This document shows, one piece after another, positions 33,078-47,388 of a stretch of DNA of 64,000 bases (within the stretch, counting starts at the first letter, position 1; every line of letters begins with the position of its first letter). The translations under genes were made by a program, and so were the position numbers. The stretch is from Symmetrospora coprosmae. Its lineage: Eukaryota > Basidiomycota > Cystobasidiomycetes > Symmetrosporaceae. Under the pieces are notes generated by a model that did not search any database, was not told the origin of the DNA, and saw only the letters and a program-made list of their open reading frames with translations. The stretch spans positions 598,744 to 662,743 of the forward strand of contig VUYT01000009.1 of NCBI GenBank assembly GCA_008802785.1, written 5' to 3'.

Positions 33078-35680
33078 ATGAGGGACACCACCCTGGCTAG
33101 CATTGCAGGCGCATCGCTGTTTGCTGCTCAGCTCGTATCCGCGCAGATTGCAGCTGGCACGTCTGCAGGCGAAGGGGCCGTTGGCGCAGGCAGTTCGTCA
33201 GAGTGCGTACCGGCAGCTGGCAGCAGTGCCAGGACGGATCTGCATGCTCATGAAGCATTACCACCACACACAGAGCTGCGGGCTACTCTTGCAATCCCAG
33301 TCAGTGCAGGCTGCCCAACTGCCATGTGAGTGCCAGTACGGGATACAGTAGTGCTCGGTCGCGTCCCTCCCCTTCACCGCCTCGCCTCGCCTCGCCCTTG
33401 GCCTCGGATATGCAGAGTTTGGGTCGACAGGGTGGCCACGAGGTGGACCTGCAGGCTACCTAAGCTGACACGCTGCTACGTCGTTCGTACTCTCGCATCC
33501 GCAGTGCGCCTCGACCGACATCCCGGGAGGACTCGCGCGCGATGAGACACCCATGTTCATCAGTAAGTGGCGAATGTCTCGACCCGGAGTGGGCAGACAG
33601 AGCTCTGCGTGCGCCCCTCGCGTACCAAACGCCAGTCATTCTTCGCTCACTGCTCTGTACCCTTGCACGCACAGCCTGGACAAACGATGACGCTATCCAG
33701 AGGTACACCATCGAGGCGGTCGACCACTTCCTGGCTCAGCGCAAGAACCCTAACGGTGCGCCTGTGCGCTCGGGTGGTCCCAAAGCGCCGCTGATCTGAT
33801 GTCGGTGTTCCGGTACTCCTCGCAGGCTGTCCCGTCAAGTCGACATACTTTGTATCGCTCAACTACACGAACCACTCGCTAGTCACCGACTGGTATGTCT
33901 CTGGCAACGAGATTGCGGATGTGGGTATCATGGCATGGCGCATAGAGTGGATGTCCTGCCTGCACGGCAAGCTGACATGCGCCCCGACGAATCAACAGCA
34001 CACCATGACGCACGTAGGAGGCGACGACGCGACACAGGAGCAGATCAACGGCAACATTGCCGCACTCAACGCCTTCTCGGGGATCCCGCTAAACGCAATC
34101 AGCGGCTTCCGCGCACCGTATCTGAACTACACGGCCAATGTGCTGCGTCATCTCCAGTCGGCGCAGTTCACGTACGACAGCAGCGTGTCGGCCGTTAGCC
34201 CCGTCACGGCACCAGACACGGACGCCTTCTGGCCCTACACGCTCGACTATGGCCTCACGAACGACTGCCTGAACGGAATTGCGGGCACCTGCAAGGGCGA
34301 GCCAAAGATTCCGGGCATGTGGGAGATCCCAATGTACACTGTCCACGACAGCGCCGGCAATCCGCACTTGTGAGTTCCTTCTCCCTTGTACAGCCGCGTG
34401 CAAGTCAGCCTTGGAAGATGGAACAGGCTGACACCCTTTTTCGATGAAATTGCAGGATGGACGCATACCTTGACGGCAATGTCTCGGACGTCCAGTCCTG
34501 GTACCGCAACACGTTCACGGCGCACTACGAGAACAACCGCCAGCCGTTCGGTTTGTATCAGCACCCAATCCACCTCGCGGTGGGCTACCCGGGCGTCGAA
34601 GATCCGCTCGAGGAGCGCACCATGATCAACGAGTTTCTTGATTGGGCGCAGCAGCAGCAGAATGTTTGGATCGTTACGAACCAGCAGCTCATTGCGTGGA
34701 TGAGGGACCCAAAACCCGTCAGCGTGAGTGACGGCATGCATCTACGTCTGCTCCGTACGATCACGAGAGCAGACCTGAAAGCGCGAGACAGGAGCTGATG
34801 CGGCTGTCCTCACTCCCTCCACCACAACTCGCGGAACAGCAACTCAACACGATTCCAGAGTTCCAGTGCCAGACGCCTGAAGTCACCGAGAACATTTGTA
34901 ACGGCATGGTGGGTCTCGTCTGTACCTCATTACTGAACCTAGCTAGCTCCGGAGCTCAAGCTGACCGGCGTCGTAACCGTTTGCTTCGCGCAGTATCCCA
35001 ACCAGGTCGGACTTCTACAGAACTGCCCCTTCGCGGACTTCCCATGGTGAGGCCTTGCCAATGTTTCTTGTTGCATGTCTGCGTCTGGGCCATCCCGGCT
35101 GATGGTGACCATAATCCTGGCTGTGCGCACCCAGGACCACATGCTATGGCTGTCCCGTCGAGCCGCCCTCGCCGAGCAACCCGATCCCGGCACAGGCATC
35201 TGCGGCAGCTGGCCAGTCGCTGCGCTACCGTCTGCCCAACAACTGCTCTACGCCTTTCTGGGAGTGAGTCCGCACTGATCCGCTTACATTCAAATTGCGT
35301 CCGAGGGCGAGCTGATTGACGGGCATCTGCTGCACCAGCCCAATTGGCAACAAGTGCCTCTGCGAGTCTGACTCGTGCAAGTTCCAGGACGCGACCAAGC
35401 CCATCGGGCCGAATGGCGTCGATGTGAGGCACTGCCTCGTCTACACTGCCTTGTTCTCAATCTGATTGCTGACGCCTGTCACTCAATCGCCACCCTTCCT
35501 TCTCAGCTCACCGGCGGGGGCACGGGTACGAGCAGCGACGGCAGCAGCACGAGTGCCAGGCCGAGCTACGTGCCTTTTGGCGCTGCTGCCAGAAGCTACG
35601 GGCTGTCGTCCGCTACAATCCTCTGCGTCGGATTCACCGGCATGGCTGCCCTCGTTGGCGCCCTGGCGCACCTTGCTTGA
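33078..35680 (+). CDS. GPI-anchored chitin / polysaccharide deacetylase (CE4 family)
   Basis: Converts cell-wall chitin to chitosan at the surface. Twelve exons: 33078-33202, 33301-33325, 33505-33562, 33675-33755, 33826-33920, 33999-34369, 34456-34723, 34840-34908, 34994-35046, 35135-35263, 35339-35423 and 35507-35680; 510 residues. It has an N-terminal signal peptide (SIAGASLFAAQLVSAQ), a Cys-rich start (QCRLPNCHCASTDIPGG), catalytic motif 1 as TWTNDDAIQ (Asn where Phe is usual before the Asp pair), motif 2 as EIADHTMTHVGG (metal-binding HxxxH), and motif 3 as GFRAPYLNY. The C-terminal Cys-rich region (NCPFADFPWTTCYGCP) is followed by a Ser/Gly linker and a hydrophobic tail (ATILCVGFTGMAALVGALAHLA), the pattern of a GPI signal. 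Splice phases agree at all eleven junctions. Confidence 0.92.
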
Positions 35681-36326
35681 AGGGGCCCATCGCTTCAGTA
35701 GCGACCCTGGCAGGCCGAATGCGCAGCCTCTCGCAAAGAAGATGGACACTACCTTGTGCTTGCATCTTTACGCTGTATCGTCATCGCCTCCCCTCTCGCA
35801 CGCAGCAGCAGCCAGCAGCCAGCATCCCTCCACTCCTCGTTTCTCCGCATTCTACTCGTTCCCTTCCTCTCCGTCCTAATGTCGAGTGTAGTCCATTGCT
35901 TTTGTTCTGCTGCAAGGATGTCCGTCGTTCGTGACTTTCGGATGTGTGTATCGCACTGCAGCGAGCTTCTACAGGAAGCCCTGCGCTTGCCGAAGATAGG
36001 GGCTACTCGTACATAGGTGAAAGCCGGGCCGGTGACGGAGATGACGACGAAACGGCGGAGGCTGTTGAAGCAAACCGCTATGGCACCGGATACGGCTGCT
36101 CGCTAGGATTCCTAGTAAAGTGAAGGTGCTGCTGCTCATACCACTGGAGCTGCTCAACTGTCGTCTATACCGCATCGCATCCTTGCACCTCAGGCTGGCC
36201 GCTGTGCCCTGTGCCTGATCGCCTCAACGTGGTCGCGCCTCGCCTGGCTCCCCTCCCCGTTGTTTGCCCTCTTGACCACCATTGCATAACCTGCAGCCCA
36301 TAGCAGAGCACAAGCAGCACGAGGAA
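35681..36326 (+). promoter_or_regulatory. Intergenic region upstream of TPS1
   Basis: 646 nt between tandem plus-strand genes; presumed chitin deacetylase 3' UTR and TPS1 promoter. An in-frame ATG at 36282 could extend TPS1 by 15 residues. No stress-response element is clear enough to call. Confidence 0.35.
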
Positions 36327-38553
36327 ATGGCACCGACCACAAAGACGGCGCCATGCAGCGACGCCTCGCCCAAGCTGTCCGAGCTCGGACAGGGGCAGCG
36401 CCTCATTGTCGTGTCGAACCGGCTCCCCGTGACCATCAAGAAAGGCGACGACGGGGAATGGCACTTTAGCATGTCGTCAGGCGGCCTCGTGTCTGCGCTG
36501 AGCGGGTGCAAGAAGCAGATGGACTTTACGTGGATTGGATGGCCTGGTGCGCGCTCTGCTGTGCTGCCTGCATTCTCGAGTTGCTGCGACTGTCGAGCGG
36601 CGCTGACGTGCTGTTGCTGCTGCTGCTGCTGCTGCTACTGTGCCGTCAATCCATCATCATGCGCGTGTGCTCGCTCGCTCGCTCGCTCGACACGCCAAAC
36701 AGGCCTCGACGTGCCCGAAGAGGAACGCGAGCACGTCTCGCGCCGTCTCATGGACGAGTACAACTGCCTGCCCGTTTATGTCAGCGACGAGATTGCAGAC
36801 AGGCACTACAATGGCTTCTCAAATTCCATCCTCTGGCCCTTGTTCCACTACCGTCAGTAGTCGCGAATTTCACCCCTCTTGGCGCCTTTCAGGCGTCACT
36901 CTGCCGTCCGGAAACGCTGACACGGACTGCGCTGGCCTGGCGAGCGTTTCCAGACCCCGGAGAGATGCTCTTTGACGAGACTAACTGGCTCGCGTACCGC
37001 GAGACGAACCTGCTCTTCGCAGAAGCCGTGCGAAAGGAGGTGAAGGCGGGCGACATTGTCTGGGTGCAGGACTACCACCTGATGCTGCTGCCCATGATGC
37101 TGCGCTCGCTGATCGAGAGCCCGAGCGAGCACGGGAGCAGCACACGGCAGGAGATGGCCGACATCCGCACGGGCCTCGAGATGAGCGACGCGAGGCGCGC
37201 CGACCTCTCTGGCGGCGGCAGGACCACCGACGGCCAGAACGGCAGGGGCAAAGTCCGCATCGGCTTCTTCTTGCACACTCCCTTTCCGTCGAGCGAGATC
37301 TACAGGATCCTGCCTGTTCGCAAAGAGATCCTCCTTGGCGTCCTCCACTGCGACCTCATCGGATTCCACACGTACGACTATGCACGGCATTTCCTCAGTA
37401 GTTGCGCAAGAGTGCTTGGTCTCCCGACAATGCCAAATGGTAGGTAGTCACCTGGTGGTCACGACAAGCGAGATCATTGCAGCTGACGTGGGCCTTGCAT
37501 CACTTCGGTAAGGCGTCGAATTCGATGGACGGTATGCGCACGTCGGGACGTTCCCCATTGGCATTGACCCTATCCAATTCATCAACGTGGGTCGGGCTCT
37601 GCGCTGCCACCTCGTTCGTACTTGACAGAGCTCCCTGCTAACCCATCCTCACCGTGATGGCACTATGTCAACAGGCCATCGACCGGCCGGCGGTGGACCA
37701 GCGCATCTCGGAGCTCAAGCAGCGGTTCAAGGGTGTGCAGATAGTGGTGGGGATCGACCGGCTCGACTACATCAAAGGCGTGCCTCAGAAGTTGCATGCA
37801 CTTGAGGCGTTCTTGACCGCGCACCCAGAGATGGTGGGCAAGGTCGTGCTCGTGCAAGTGGCAGTCCCGTCGCGGGGCGACGTGGAGGAGTACCAGAACC
37901 TGCGCGCAAGCGTCAACGAGCTCGTCGGGCGCATCAACGGGCGCTTTGGGACGGTCGAGTTCATGCCGATACATTTTATGCACAAGAGCATACCGTTCAA
38001 CGAGATGTGCGCGCTGTATGCCGTCGCCGACGCGTGCCTGGTTAGCAGCACGCGCGACGGCATGAATCTGGTGGGTCACTGCGGTCCCTCAGACTGGATG
38101 AGGCTCATGGCAGCGAGCTGATGTCATTCAAAACGGATGTGCCGCGCTCAGGTTGCATACGAGTACATCGCGTGCCAGCAAAAGAACCACGGCTCGCTCA
38201 TCTTGTCCGAGTTTGCCGGTGCTGCCCACTCGCTGAACGGGTCCATCATTGTCAATCCTGTGAGTGCGGTCATTGCTTCAGCCAATGCATGGACGGCGAA
38301 GGGGCCCCGCTGATGCTCATCGAATCCCTGACTGACCTTCCAGTGGAACACGGACGAGCTGGCGAACGGCATCTACCAAGCCATGTCGATGGACCCCGAG
38401 TCGCGCTCGGTGAACCACGAAAAGCTCTTCAAGTACGTGACAAAGTACACTGCGGCATTCTGGGGCACGTCGTTCGTCAATGAGCTCGTGCGCATCAAGG
38501 CCGACGAGGACAGCAAGCGGTTCGCCTCGACAGCGGACATCGGCGAGGCCTAG
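36327..38553 (+). CDS. TPS1: Alpha,alpha-trehalose-phosphate synthase (UDP-forming)
   Basis: Makes trehalose-6-phosphate from UDP-glucose and glucose-6-phosphate (GT20), in the cytosol. Seven exons: 36327-36546, 36703-36852, 36954-37439, 37513-37586, 37675-38070, 38152-38259 and 38344-38553; 547 residues, a normal length. Motifs in order: RLIVVSNRLPVTIKK, SSGGLVSALSG, WIGWPG, PLFHYHPGEMLFDETNW, WVQDYHLMLLPMMLR, GFFLHTPFPSSEIYRILP, DLIGFHTYDYARHFLS, VGIDRLDYIKGVP, RDGMNLVAYEY and LILSEFAGAA. A short polar insert (about 30 residues after LIESPSE) breaks the first Rossmann domain and is unusual. Intron 1 contains a CTG repeat. No phosphatase domain, so this is TPS1 rather than TPS2. Confidence 0.96.
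36615..36636. repeat. CTG trinucleotide run in TPS1 intron 1
   Basis: About seven CTG units within the 156-nt intron 36547-36702. In-frame coding is excluded because the flanking exons join precisely over it. Confidence 0.8.
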
Positions 38554-39266
38554 TACCGGTAGGGCGAGCCTGGCGAGAATTTGAGTGTCGGGGAGCGTCC
38601 GACCGTGCAGGCAGTGCGCCGCACGCACGCAGCACTCCTACTGCTTCTACGGGTGGTGGAGCAGCGGCATTTCAGACGCGTCATTGAGGGAGTGGCGTCA
38701 GTGAGGCCTGGAACTTGAAGTGCAGTGAAATCTGTACAACGAGCTCGAGTGAGAGCGGAGGTTTTCGCAATGCAGATACACGGATCCAGCCAGCTTCGCA
38801 TGATATCCTAGCGACTCGGTGACCCGTTTGTTGTCCTTGCAGTTGACCGCGTGTGTGTTTTTGGGACTCGGACCGCTCTGGCGTTGCACTCTTCGCCTCG
38901 TCCGAGTTTCGAGAGTCGCCTCTGCTCCGATAGGATAAGGCACGGCCAAGGAAGAAGGAAGGAGCCTCGTATCATAGGCAAGGAGCAGCTTTGGCATTGA
39001 TTCACAATCGCAGTCGCAACCTCATTCCCTCTCCTCCCCGTTCCCTTCGTCTGTTCTGCATTCGCCTCCGTCGCGCGCAGCTCAGCCAAAACCTCGAGTG
39101 GCGGCGATACAGGCACGCACGCTCGACAGCAACAACCGCAGGCAGCAGCAGCAGCAGCAGCAGCGACAGGGACAGCTCCAGCAGCATCAGCATCGCCGAT
39201 CAACGGACCTGCTAGCACACACCTTAGCTTGTAAACCACCACCCGCGCGTCGTCTCGTTGCAGACC
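38554..39266 (+). promoter_or_regulatory. Intergenic region upstream of ERG11
   Basis: 713 nt between TPS1 and CYP51, both plus strand. The last ~150 nt form a CAG-repeat-containing leader. I could not identify a sterol-response element with confidence. Confidence 0.4.
39142..39164. repeat. CAG trinucleotide run in the ERG11 5' leader
   Basis: About seven CAG units, about 100 nt upstream of the ERG11 ATG, probably within the 5' UTR. Confidence 0.8.
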
Positions 39267-41288
<2,022 letters not shown>

Positions 41289-41554
41289 ACGGTGGCAGGA
41301 GGATTCTCGCACGGGTGCAGTCAGATGAGCATGGAAGCGCAGATGAGGCTTGCTGTGTATCGCAGCGCAGGTAATAGATCGAGCCGCTGCTCACCTGAAA
41401 ATTTCGACCTCCGCTCAGGGTTGCCCTGACGACGGGGTCCCGAGGTCGCCAGGCTTCCTTCTTCCTGACCGTGCTCTCCTTCTCACCATCATCGACACAT
41501 CTCCTCAACGTACATTTACTGATACAAGATCGTCACAAGCCGTCATCAGACCCG

Positions 41555-43460
41555 ATGCAGACCCTCCCATCGGAGATGATCGAGCTGCTCGCCATGCAGC
41601 TTCCCCACTGGCAACTGATCTCGTTTTCGAGCACATGCAAGGCGTACAGGCATATTTGTGTACGTATGACCTCGTCGCAACAGTCTGGCGAGTCTCTCAG
41701 CAAGTCTAGTGACAAGACGTTAAGACGAAAATGGCTTGGTCTTGCAGTTCCCTCTCATCTTCCGGAAGTTGGTGCTCGTGTCCGATCGCGGGCAGCAGCA
41801 CACGGGGCGGCAATCACCGTACCACACGCTCAGCGACCTCGAAGCTACTTTCACCCACACTCAGCGATCTCGTATCCCGACATTTCACTTCGATCCGTCC
41901 GCCTACGCCCGGCTGAAAGAGCGTGCCGACTGGAACGATTGCCGCTTCAGCAGTTCCGCGGAGCAGGCAGGGAACGATCTGCTTTCTGGGCTGGCGGCGC
42001 ACGAGTCGCTCATCTACGCGGTCAACTTCGCTGATCTCGACAGATCTGGCTTGCAGCAAGGATTCGTGAGCGACTGGCAAAGTCCCCCCTTCCTCACTCA
42101 CCTCGAGGGGCGCAGACAGATCAGTCTGGAAATCGTCAGCGAGTCTGACAGCCTCGACGATCTTGAGCACCAGTGCCAGAGCATGCAACGCGTCCTGACG
42201 GCTGTCAGAGAAGCTCAGCACGTCGATGTTCGTATCGGCATCCACCTTGATCCTGCGGCCGACTATCAGGATGAGGTTGAGCTGCGCCAGCTCATCTGCG
42301 ACAGAGCAGACATCATCGCACGTCTCTTGTCGCCATTGCTGTCGTCACTGCGTGGCCTACAGAGCGCGGAATTGCTCGGGGAAGCTTCGCTGCTCTATGC
42401 ATCTGTCTCGCGCGTCGCAGCGGCGTCGCTAGACTTTGGCCACAAAGAATGGGCAGATGACGCTATCTTCCAGCCGTCCGTGCCTTCCGCCGTCCGACAC
42501 TTCCTCACCCACAGCGCGCAGACGTTGCGGAGCATCCGCTTCTCCTTCATGGACGCGGAGGACCAGGCATCCCTCGTCTTCGGATCGGGCGATCTCACCT
42601 TTCCGACACTACCGGCCTTGTCCTTCCTGCATATCACCATGCGTCACGCTATCCCACTGGACGTTAATCCTTTCGCGAAAATGCCCGCTCTGCGAACGCT
42701 CGCAATCTGGTCTAGAACCCAGATCAAGGTCGGCAGGCTCGGACTTCGGCTGCACGCCGACCCGCTCTACCTGCCTTCCCTTCGCAACATTACTTTGCGC
42801 TCGTTCACATCGGCGTTGCGGATCGTCGGAACCACCTACAAACGGCCGGCGCCCATGGCCTTCGGCGAAACGCCGACGATTGAATCGGACGATGATGGTC
42901 TGGCCGAGCTTTCGATGGCAAGCCCCGCGCGACACATCCAGCTTCAGCTCTATCAAGCGTATCTAATTTCATCCATTGATTCATATACGGCACTCCGACA
43001 CACTCTCGATGCGCTCGCCGGTACAGATCACTTAGTCCAGCTCGCCATCCATCTATCTGGGCAAACTGCATTGCGCCTTGCCGGGGCAGTCGCCGTGCAG
43101 CGTCCCTTGCTCAGTCAAGCGCCACATACAGCCCTGCAAGAATTGCGATATCAACAGATTGGCCCACCAGAGCCTGACGGTGCCACGAGGGAGAAAGTCC
43201 AGACCTTTACGGATAGCGACGAGAACCGCCAGTGTCAGATCGAGAGTTCGGAGTTCTGCATGCATCCTCTGCGCGATATCATTGGATATGCACCACAGCT
43301 TGCTCGCGTCTCGCTAGGGCACCGACTGCAGCTGGCAGAATCCCGCACCTTCCTTGATCTCGCTGCTTTCGTGCAAGGTGATGCCTTCCCCAAGCTGAAG
43401 ACACTACACGGAACAGTCTGTGTTCCCTCGAGTGAGACGGAAGACACAGATAAGGAGTAA
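41555..43460 (+). CDS. F-box protein, tandem paralogue A
   Basis: Probable SCF adaptor. Exon 1 (41555-41659, 105 nt) encodes the F-box: LPSEMIELLAMQLPHWQLISF then STCKAYRHIC. Exon 2 (41748-43460) starts FPLIFRKLVLVSDR and carries a long Leu-rich solenoid (RGLQSAELLGEASLLYAS, PTLPALSFLHITM, ALRTLAIWSRTQIK); 605 residues in all. It is paralogous to the next gene: same exon 1 length, same intron position and phase, and matching segments such as LSSLRGLQSAELLGEASLLY versus STLSGLRSAQFDGEASLLY. The stop codon TAA lies inside a consensus donor (GA|GTAAGT), and an acceptor at 43527-43528 would give an alternative C-terminus ending at 43649. Target unknown. Confidence 0.85.
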
Positions 43461-43844
43461 GTCGCGATCTTTGTTGCGTGAGATAGCCCGGATCTGATAC
43501 ACTCTCACGTCTGCCGCCATATGCACAGCTTGGCAGTTTCGTTAACGTCCGCATTCGGGGAGCGCAACCGCGGGGCAGGCTGTAGTTATGATGGTCTGAA
43601 GGTCGAGATGGGCGGGGTAATATATGGCAGTGAAAGCAGTATAGTCTGATCCGTAGCAGCTGTACATTGTCCCGCGAGCGCGTTCCTTTGATAGTGCCGT
43701 TCTCACACTTCTGCCCAAACCGCGAGTCTTCGAGCTGTCGTCCACGCCCACCGGGTCCAGGTCCGGCGTATTAGCAGTCAAGGCTTGCTTCACTCGGATC
43801 GCATAAACAAAGAAGAGTCGTACACGCCAGTTACATGGGCAGCA
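43461..43844 (+). other. Region between the two tandem F-box genes
   Basis: 384 nt. It may hold a third exon of paralogue A (43529-43649) plus the promoter of paralogue B. No other feature seen. Confidence 0.4.
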
Positions 43845-45694
43845 ATGCAGAGACTTCCAATCGAGCTCGTCGAGCAAGTCCTCCCGTTCCTCGAGCAGGA
43901 CGACCTCGTCCGCTTCTCCGAGACCTGCCGGACGTATCGAGACATCTCCGTACGTCTGAAAGCGCACGCTCCATGTCCCGCAGCCACTGACACGTACCGA
44001 CACAGTTCCCGCACGTCTTCAAGACGGTGTACCTGTGCGGTACACGACGCGTCGACATGGCGCAAGCAGCGCCCCCAATGTCTCCGCAGTTGCGGACCGT
44101 CGGCGACCTCCGCGCCACATTCACCGAAGCACAGCGAGCTCGCATCGGCACTTTCAAGCTCGACCTGACCACATACGGTCAAATTCTGTGGGACGCGGAA
44201 GGGATGCGACCTAAAAGCCGTTTCTTCGCGGACACGGCGCGGCAGGCCATTGTTGGCCTGCTCGAGGGATTGGCCGACAATAAGGCGCTCACATACATCG
44301 TCAATCTCGGAGCTCTCCGTCTCGACGTCCAGAAGGGCGTTCTGGCAGCGAATGAGTTCCTGGCACACCTCAGCAAACTAGCACGTGTCAACCTCGTCCT
44401 TTTCGGCGCATCCAATCACTATGTGTCCAACCAGTTCTTACTCGAGGAGCAATGCACGGTGGTCCGAGATGTCCTATCCGCCGTCAAGGATGTACCGCAC
44501 GTCGGACTCCACCTCGACTTGCATTGCTTAGGGGGGATGCCCTCCCCTAGGTCTGGTTCTTACGTTATCTCCAGGGAGGCAGTCATCCGTCGCATTCTTT
44601 CGCCAACAGTCTCTACGCTGTCTGGGCTGCGATCAGCTCAATTCGACGGTGAAGCTTCCCTTCTGTACCGGTGCATTGCGCATTCGCGCGCGACCTCGCT
44701 CTCGCACGGCAAGCGGGAGTGGAAGGGGCCTGGACTGCGACAGGCGTCGATGCCACCCGCCGTCTTGCATCTGCTCGGTCTCGCATCGCAGACGCTTCGT
44801 ACCCTGCATCTCACCTTCACAATTGAACAAAACCGGACCAATATCGATCCAAGGCATATCATCCAAGCTCCCGCCTTTCCGCTCCTGCCGAAAGTCACTG
44901 CCTTCACCATCGAGACCGACTACAAGGTCTCCCTCGACGCAGTACTACCCGCCAAAATGCCAAGACTGCAGACCCTCGTGGTAGACAGCGGCCATTGCAC
45001 ATGCGCGGTCCACCATGAGCTCGGACATCGATTGCAAGCCGATCCGAAGATGTACCTGCCAGACCTCAAGGCCATTTCACTGAAATCCAGGGCATCATCG
45101 GATCCTGCTCAGGGCTTGGACGAGCTCTTATGGCTATCCACCGCCTGCACCACACGAGGTGTTCAGCTCCACCTGGGACGAAAGTACTATGTAAACTCGC
45201 TCGAGTCCGGCCAGGCTCTCACGCGCATACTCGTTGCGCTATCTGGCACCAATCACCTGGAACGCCTCGACATCGAAGTTACCGGCGACGTCGCTTCCGA
45301 GATCATGCACAATGGAAGCATCACACAGGAGAGTCTCCAGGACGCAGGACGACACGAGGGTCTGACATCGCTGTCCTTGGCACTAAACGATCCCGTAGGT
45401 ATACCCTTCGACTATCAGCAGAGTCCGGAAGGCACTCTCGTGCAGGTACATCGGCAGGCGGGACCCGCAGGTCGAGATTTCTTCCTGCACGTACTCCGTG
45501 ACCTCGTCGGACATGCTCCACAGCTCAGGAGCATGCACCTTAGCGGCTCTCGTTCGAAACTTTCTCTGGTGGAATGTAGCGCTCTTAGCGACTTTGCCGG
45601 TCTGCTCGCGGGAGGCGCGCTCCCAAATCTCCGAAAGATTACTGGCACCCTTTCCGTACCGTACTACGATCGAGAGGAGGAGGTAGCGGAGTGA
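43845..45694 (+). CDS. F-box protein, tandem paralogue B
   Basis: Probable SCF adaptor and tandem duplicate of the preceding gene. Exon 1 (43845-43949, 105 nt) encodes LPIELVEQVLPFLEQDDLVRF and SETCRTYRDIS; exon 2 (44006-45694) opens FPHVFKTVYLCGTRR and continues with Leu-rich repeats (ALTYIVNLGALRLDVQKG, SQTLRTLHLTFTI, MPRLQTLVVDSGHC, LERLDIEVTGDV); 597 residues. Like paralogue A the stop (TGA) overlaps a perfect donor, GA|GTGAGT; splicing to an acceptor at 45755-45756 would extend the protein by about 108 residues to 46081. Divergence between A and B outside conserved Leu positions is large, so the duplication is not recent. Confidence 0.85.
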
Positions 45695-46156
45695 GTCGTC
45701 GCCGAAGGTGATTGCGGCATGGTGAGCGCTGACGGTGAAGGGGATGCGAATCGCAGGCCAGTGCAGGCTCTGATGGAGGCGATGCGAGCGATAGATATAA
45801 AGGAGGGGCCTGAAATCATAGGACACCAGGGTGGGCAATCTGATATAGTGTCCATGCTGCAATGGTCAAGTCCTAAAGCGGTGCTGTTGGTGCTCCTCAG
45901 TCTACAGGCAGGAGACGTTGGCTCAGCCGGGCCAATCCACATTCGCAGCGGCTTCCTCGTGGCACTGGTGAAGGGGGTTCTGACGCTGGATGGCCTTCTC
46001 CGCAAAGCCCCTACATGCATGAGAAAGATGTTTAGTGTCTGTTTTCGCTGGCAGGTGCCAGTCATACGATGTCGCATGTGACTTGCCCAACGTGACACCT
46101 AACGGTTTAGTTACTCTGCTGTTATACAATACTGCACCTCGATAACCTCGATACCA
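45695..46156. other. 3' region between F-box paralogue B and SFT2
   Basis: 462 nt between convergent genes. It contains the open frame that could serve as a third exon of paralogue B (45757-46081), with a CTGAC sequence and CAG acceptor just upstream. Confidence 0.4.
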
Positions 46157-47045
46157 TTACACAGGCAGCAGATTTCCTGCGCCGCGCAGGGCCATCCGTC
46201 CTCCAAACTGCAGCGTCGTCCACCCTCCAGGGAAGTAGGCGACGAGATAGCTGACGAGCGAAGCCAGCTGAATGATTGCGCAGATGAGCGTTGCGAGATA
46301 TGCTTTCCGCTGAGGACGGTGACGGCGAATCAGATTGACTTCTCTGGCATTTGACCCATTGTACTTACGCCTATCGCAAAGAAGAGCGTGAGACCGAGAC
46401 TGCCTAGCCATGCTGCTGTAAAGGGCAGCCGCTCTTTTGACGTAATGTGCTTGAGATGCGCGAGCGGGCCGGCCATGATGGCGAAGCTACGGACAGCGTT
46501 CAGAGATGGCGGGCGCGAAACGATCAGCGGGGAGTACATTCATATCTTCAAGGCGGAAACCAGCCCCCACCCAAGCATAAAGAGCAAGCTTCCCATGCTA
46601 AAGGCCACTGCGAACTTGCGCGGCCGGACGGCAATGAGGGGGATGGTGAGGAAGGCGACAAAGAAGCAGACGGCCGCTCCCGCACAGCACAGCAAGAAGC
46701 CGAGGAAGCGCTCCCAGCGCGAGAGGGCAAAGTAGGCTTCCTCCTCGTTTGTCCGTTCGCTAGACCGGAGGGGGATGTATCCGGAGAGGCCGAGCGTGTT
46801 GCTCAGGCGCGAGAATGGATTGGACGAGTTCGGGTCCCCGCTTCCGGCTGGCGCTCCTGCTGAATTGACGGAGTCATCCTGTACGCCTCTTGCCCAGCGG
46901 AAGCTGCGTGTGCGTGTGGGACACGATGGGCTCCATCAGCCGAACTGCGCCCGGCGTTTCGACGTGGCCACGCCCGTCCTCCGACGTTCGTGCGCGTGCG
47001 GGCGTACCCTTGAAGCTGGTTCCGGAATGATTGCTCTGCGGACAT
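46157..47045 (-). CDS. SFT2: SFT2-family vesicle-transport membrane protein
   Basis: Golgi tetraspan protein linked to t-SNARE function in endosome-to-Golgi fusion. Four exons: 47045-47008 (38 nt), 46903-46571, 46486-46369 and 46309-46157; 213 residues, normal for the family. After the short start (MSAEQSFRNQLQGFRWARG) come SRLSNTLGLSGYIPLRS, ALSRWERFLGFLLCCAGAAV with helix I, FFVAFLTIPLIAV, RKFAVAFSMGSLLFMLGFA (helix II), the signature loop GPLAHLKHITSKERLPFTAAW, and two more membrane helices (LGLTLFFAIG, ATLICAIIQLASLVSYLVAYFPGG). Exon 1 was found by matching its GG leftover to the exon 2 frame; this restores the FRW motif common near the N-terminus. Confidence 0.93.
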
Positions 47046-47388
47046 GATGGGCAGTGAGGCAGTATATGCGCTATGGCCGTGCTGCAACCGTCAATGGGAT
47101 ATTGGTCGAAAGGGATGAGGGAGGAGCAACCGAGGTCGCCCGGCCTGATCAGCATGACGGCCATGTCGACGGCGACGGCGAGGCCCACTTCGCCAGGTCG
47201 ACCGGATCACAACTGGCATAGCAGGATCACTGCCCTGCAGCACAGCGCCCTCTTCGCGCGAGACATACACACACCAGAGACCCACCATGCTGCGACTTCA
47301 GCGTTCGCCTGCCTGAGGACAGCCTGCGACCGTCCTGAGCCTCCGCGCGACGTGCTGCACCTTTTGACGACGACGAGCAAGATACAAT
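47046..47388. promoter_or_regulatory. Divergent intergenic region, SFT2 / NIPA-like
   Basis: 343 nt between opposite starts. No clear core promoter motif. An open frame crosses it on the plus strand but lacks support. Confidence 0.4.
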
